The notes under the pieces are model-generated. The model saw nothing but the letters and a program-made list of their open reading frames with translations. It was not told where the DNA came from and ran no database searches. Shown here in pieces: positions 62,414 through 64,000 of a stretch of DNA of 64,000 nucleotides. Origin of the DNA: Tectiglobus sp965224045 (GTDB lineage: Bacteria; Pseudomonadota; Alphaproteobacteria; Rhizobiales; Hyphomicrobiaceae); assembly GCA_965224045.1 (NCBI GenBank), contig CBDCYD010000015.1, forward strand, positions 62,001 to 126,000, written 5' to 3'. The position numbers and the translations under genes were made by a program. Position 1 is the first letter of the stretch. Each line of letters opens with the position of its first letter.

Positions 62414-62548
62414 ATGCCCTATGTCCATGCAACTGCCCTCCGGAAGCGCAATCGAATCTGGGGCGGATGGCTCGCAGTAGTGCTCTCTGTGAGTTGGTGG
62501 ATCGTTTCCGTCGGCGGGATAATTTACGTCATCAAGATGACCTCTTAG
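62414..62548 (+). CDS. 44-residue single-helix membrane protein
   Basis: A short gene with GAGG 6 bases before its ATG. After a basic start (MPYVHATALRKRNRIWGG) there is one long hydrophobic segment (WLAVVLSVSWWIVSVGGIIY) and a short tail VIKMTS. The Arg/Lys-rich N-terminus predicts an N-in orientation. The clear amphipathic-to-hydrophobic order and ribosome-binding site argue for a real gene, but I know no family. It lies about 100 bases before another small membrane protein gene on the same strand. Confidence 0.5.
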   Translation: MPYVHATALRKRNRIWGGWLAVVLSVSWWIVSVGGIIYVIKMTS

Positions 62549-62645
62549 TCGATGGTTCTTGCCAAGTGAACGACGTGACAGTGCAGTGATGGTCTAACCG
62601 GAAAATTGCCGGCATAACTTCTCCAATCGATAAGGGTTTCACGAG

Positions 62646-62999
62646 ATGTCAATGCCGAAATTTATGACACCTGCACTGTGGGGTGCCGCAGCCGGTGCCC
62701 TGGGGACAGTGATTGTGGGGTTCACCCTGGGCGGATGGGTTACCGGTAGCAAGGCTGAAGTGGTCGCTCAGAACAGAGCATCCAATGCTGTCATTGCTGC
62801 GCTGGCACCGATTTGTGTTGAGAATTATCGCAAGAGCCCGGACTCACAAGTTCAGCTGACCGCACTGAAGGCCTTAGATGCCTGGAAACGGGCTGGCTTC
62901 GTCGAAGAACGAGGTTGGGCAAAAATGCCAGGCGCAGAGCGCACCAATTCGCCGATGGCTGCCGAGTGCGCAAAACAAATTCTCAATGAGAAAACCTAA
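62646..62999 (+). CDS. small membrane-anchored protein of unknown function
   Basis: A 117-residue protein. A single N-terminal transmembrane segment (about 9-30, ALWGAAAGALGTVIVGFTLGG) is followed by a soluble helical domain: GSKAEVVAQNRASNAVIAAL, a first Cys in APICVENYRK, a W-K-R-A-G-F block, and a second Cys in AAECAKQILNEK. Proteins with this exact plan (anchor, A-L-A-P-I-C, and M-A-x-x-C) are widespread in Hyphomicrobiales, with no known function. The two cysteines may form a disulfide in the periplasm. Confidence 0.7.
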   Translation: MSMPKFMTPALWGAAAGALGTVIVGFTLGGWVTGSKAEVVAQNRASNAVIAALAPICVENYRKSPDSQVQLTALKALDAWKRAGFVEERGWAKMPGAERTNSPMAAECAKQILNEKT

Positions 63000-63125
63000 T
63001 GAGCAGTCATTTCGGCAGGGTTTTTTGACGCTGCAAGGTTAGGATCAGCGATAGGATCGAAATCACCAACGAGGAAGCGCTGCACACGCTCCGGTGATGC
63101 GGAATATCCGTCTGAAGGAACAATC

Positions 63126-63713
63126 ATGAGAATGGCTCCCTACTCCAGCACTGTGCCGTTAAAGTGCGCAGCTTTGGCCATTTCGTTGATCGGAATTTCG
63201 ATCGCCGGCTCAGTCTCTGAAGCTCAATCTGTCGGAATTCCGGACAATGCTCGAAAGAGCCGATATTCCGACGGCTGGGAATGCGCACGCGGCTTCAAAC
63301 GTGTCGAAGACCGTTGCGTCAAGATCGTGATTCCAAAGAACGCATTTGCCACTGGCTCTTCGTTCGGTCGGAGCTGGGAGTGCCACCGTGGATACGTTAA
63401 TTCGGGAGGGCGCTGCACCAAAGTCGTGATACCAGAGAACGGCTATCTCAACTCCTACGGCAATGGCTGGCGATGCAAGCGCGGCTATAGGAAGGTCGCC
63501 GACGAATGCTTGGCAGTTGTAGTCCCGGAGAACGCATTCGTCGTCAACTCACCCTATGGTGCGGGCTGGGAATGTGAGCGAGGATTTCGAGCGTCCGGGC
63601 AAGTTTGCGTGGCGGTAAACCCGCCCCAAAATGCGCACCTCAACTACTCGGGCAGTGGCTGGGAGTGCGACCGACCTTACCAAAGGCGCGACGACAAATG
63701 CATCGAGCCGTGA
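63126..63713 (+). CDS. secreted protein with five cysteine-paired repeats
   Basis: A 195-residue exported protein. After a signal peptide (about 1-33, cleavage near SEAQ) it consists of five units with pattern G-W-E-C-x-R-G-(F/Y)-(6)-C, separated by V-(V/I)-(I/V)-P-x-N-A-type linkers: DGWECARGFKRVEDRC, RSWECHRGYVNSGGRC, NGWRCKRGYRKVADEC, AGWECERGFRASGQVC, SGWECDRPYQRRDDKC. Two cysteines per unit suggest five small disulfide loops. The mature chain has no domain outside the repeats. Function is unknown; a ligand-binding or envelope role is possible. Confidence 0.75.
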   Translation: MRMAPYSSTVPLKCAALAISLIGISIAGSVSEAQSVGIPDNARKSRYSDGWECARGFKRVEDRCVKIVIPKNAFATGSSFGRSWECHRGYVNSGGRCTKVVIPENGYLNSYGNGWRCKRGYRKVADECLAVVVPENAFVVNSPYGAGWECERGFRASGQVCVAVNPPQNAHLNYSGSGWECDRPYQRRDDKCIEP

Positions 63714-63773
63714 GCAGTCGTCCCGAACGACTCGCAGAACCCGTGATCTAAAAAAAACAGAAAGTCATTCACA

Positions 63774-64000
63774 ATGACCGACAGCCCGGTCGACCTGGAG
63801 AGGCATCGCGCTATTGCCGCTCAAAGAATGGAAGTCATGCGCCGCAAGCAGCTTAAAGAGCTGCGTGCAAATGTAGGCGAAATGAAGCTTCAACAAGATG
63901 CGCTGGAGAAACGGCTTCTTGCTGCGATCGCAGAGAGTGAGAGAAACATCGCAGACGCAGAAGACTATCGACGTGGTGGAGTTGCCGCATCAGCAATCAC
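63774..64000 (+). CDS. start of a coiled-coil protein (partial)
   Basis: An open frame from ATG 63774 to the end of the window gives 75 residues. It is highly charged and helical: DLERHRAIAAQRMEVMRRKQ, ELRANVGEMKLQQDALEKRL, LAAIAESERNIADAEDYRRG, with heptad-like spacing of Leu, Met and Ile. The sequence turns to GGVAASAI at the edge. There is no signal peptide. It starts 60 bases after the repeat protein with a poor ribosome-binding site. The rest lies outside the window. Confidence 0.55.
   Translation, partial: MTDSPVDLERHRAIAAQRMEVMRRKQLKELRANVGEMKLQQDALEKRLLAAIAESERNIADAEDYRRGGVAASAI

Overview
The window looks like an accessory-rich stretch of an alphaproteobacterial chromosome, most likely Hyphomicrobiales (Rhizobiales). 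The grounds are moderately GC-rich coding, class III cyclases joined to TolB-like/TPR modules, winged-helix/TolB-like/TPR regulators, TTT and TRAP carboxylate transporters, a lysine/alanine-rich H1-like protein, and several small secreted proteins of a type common in that order. I cannot name the genus.

Layout. 1-10.3 kb is ordinary chromosome: an acyl-CoA dehydrogenase-like gene end, a small secreted protein, two coupled glycosyltransferases, a duplicated-repeat protein, the biotin-carrying subunit of propionyl/acetyl-CoA carboxylase (pccA), a DUF805 protein, a gamma-glutamylcyclotransferase-like protein, a LysR regulator, the H1-like protein, a small lipoprotein and lipB. It ends at tRNA-Leu(GAG). 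10.4-15 kb starts directly at the 3' end of that tRNA with a large tyrosine integrase, a winged-helix replication-type protein and an XRE regulator: the left end of an integrated element whose right end I did not find. 15-33 kb is mosaic: membrane and secreted proteins, two cyclases and a winged-helix/TolB/TPR regulator, a polyamine-type binding protein, an IS1182-type element, an integrase remnant, an IS200 element, a GNAT acetyltransferase, an IS3-type element with clean ends and target duplication, a terminase-like HTH protein, a serine recombinase and a small tyrosine integrase.

33-42.3 kb is catabolic. A tctCBA tripartite tricarboxylate transporter lies in one tight operon with a class III CoA-transferase and a CitE-like CoA-ester lyase, divergent from a LysR regulator; together they suggest uptake of a C4-C6 hydroxy-acid, activation to its CoA ester and retro-Claisen cleavage. 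Next come a DMT exporter and a carboxymuconolactone decarboxylase-like protein, divergent from a second LysR gene over a good LysR-type inverted repeat. 42.5-47.9 kb holds two tandem copies of a 2660-bp IS91-type element that carries its own tyrosine recombinase. 48-54.4 kb is a GntR-controlled TRAP module (dctP, fused dctQM, a 41-residue membrane protein) next to a homocysteine methyltransferase and a cupin. A third, inverted IS91 copy at 57.3-59.9 kb closes this segment, so the TRAP module lies between oppositely oriented copies. 60-64 kb has a MORN protein, a spermidine-synthase-like gene broken by an in-frame stop, and small secreted or membrane proteins.

All calls come from reading the sequence; no database search was run.
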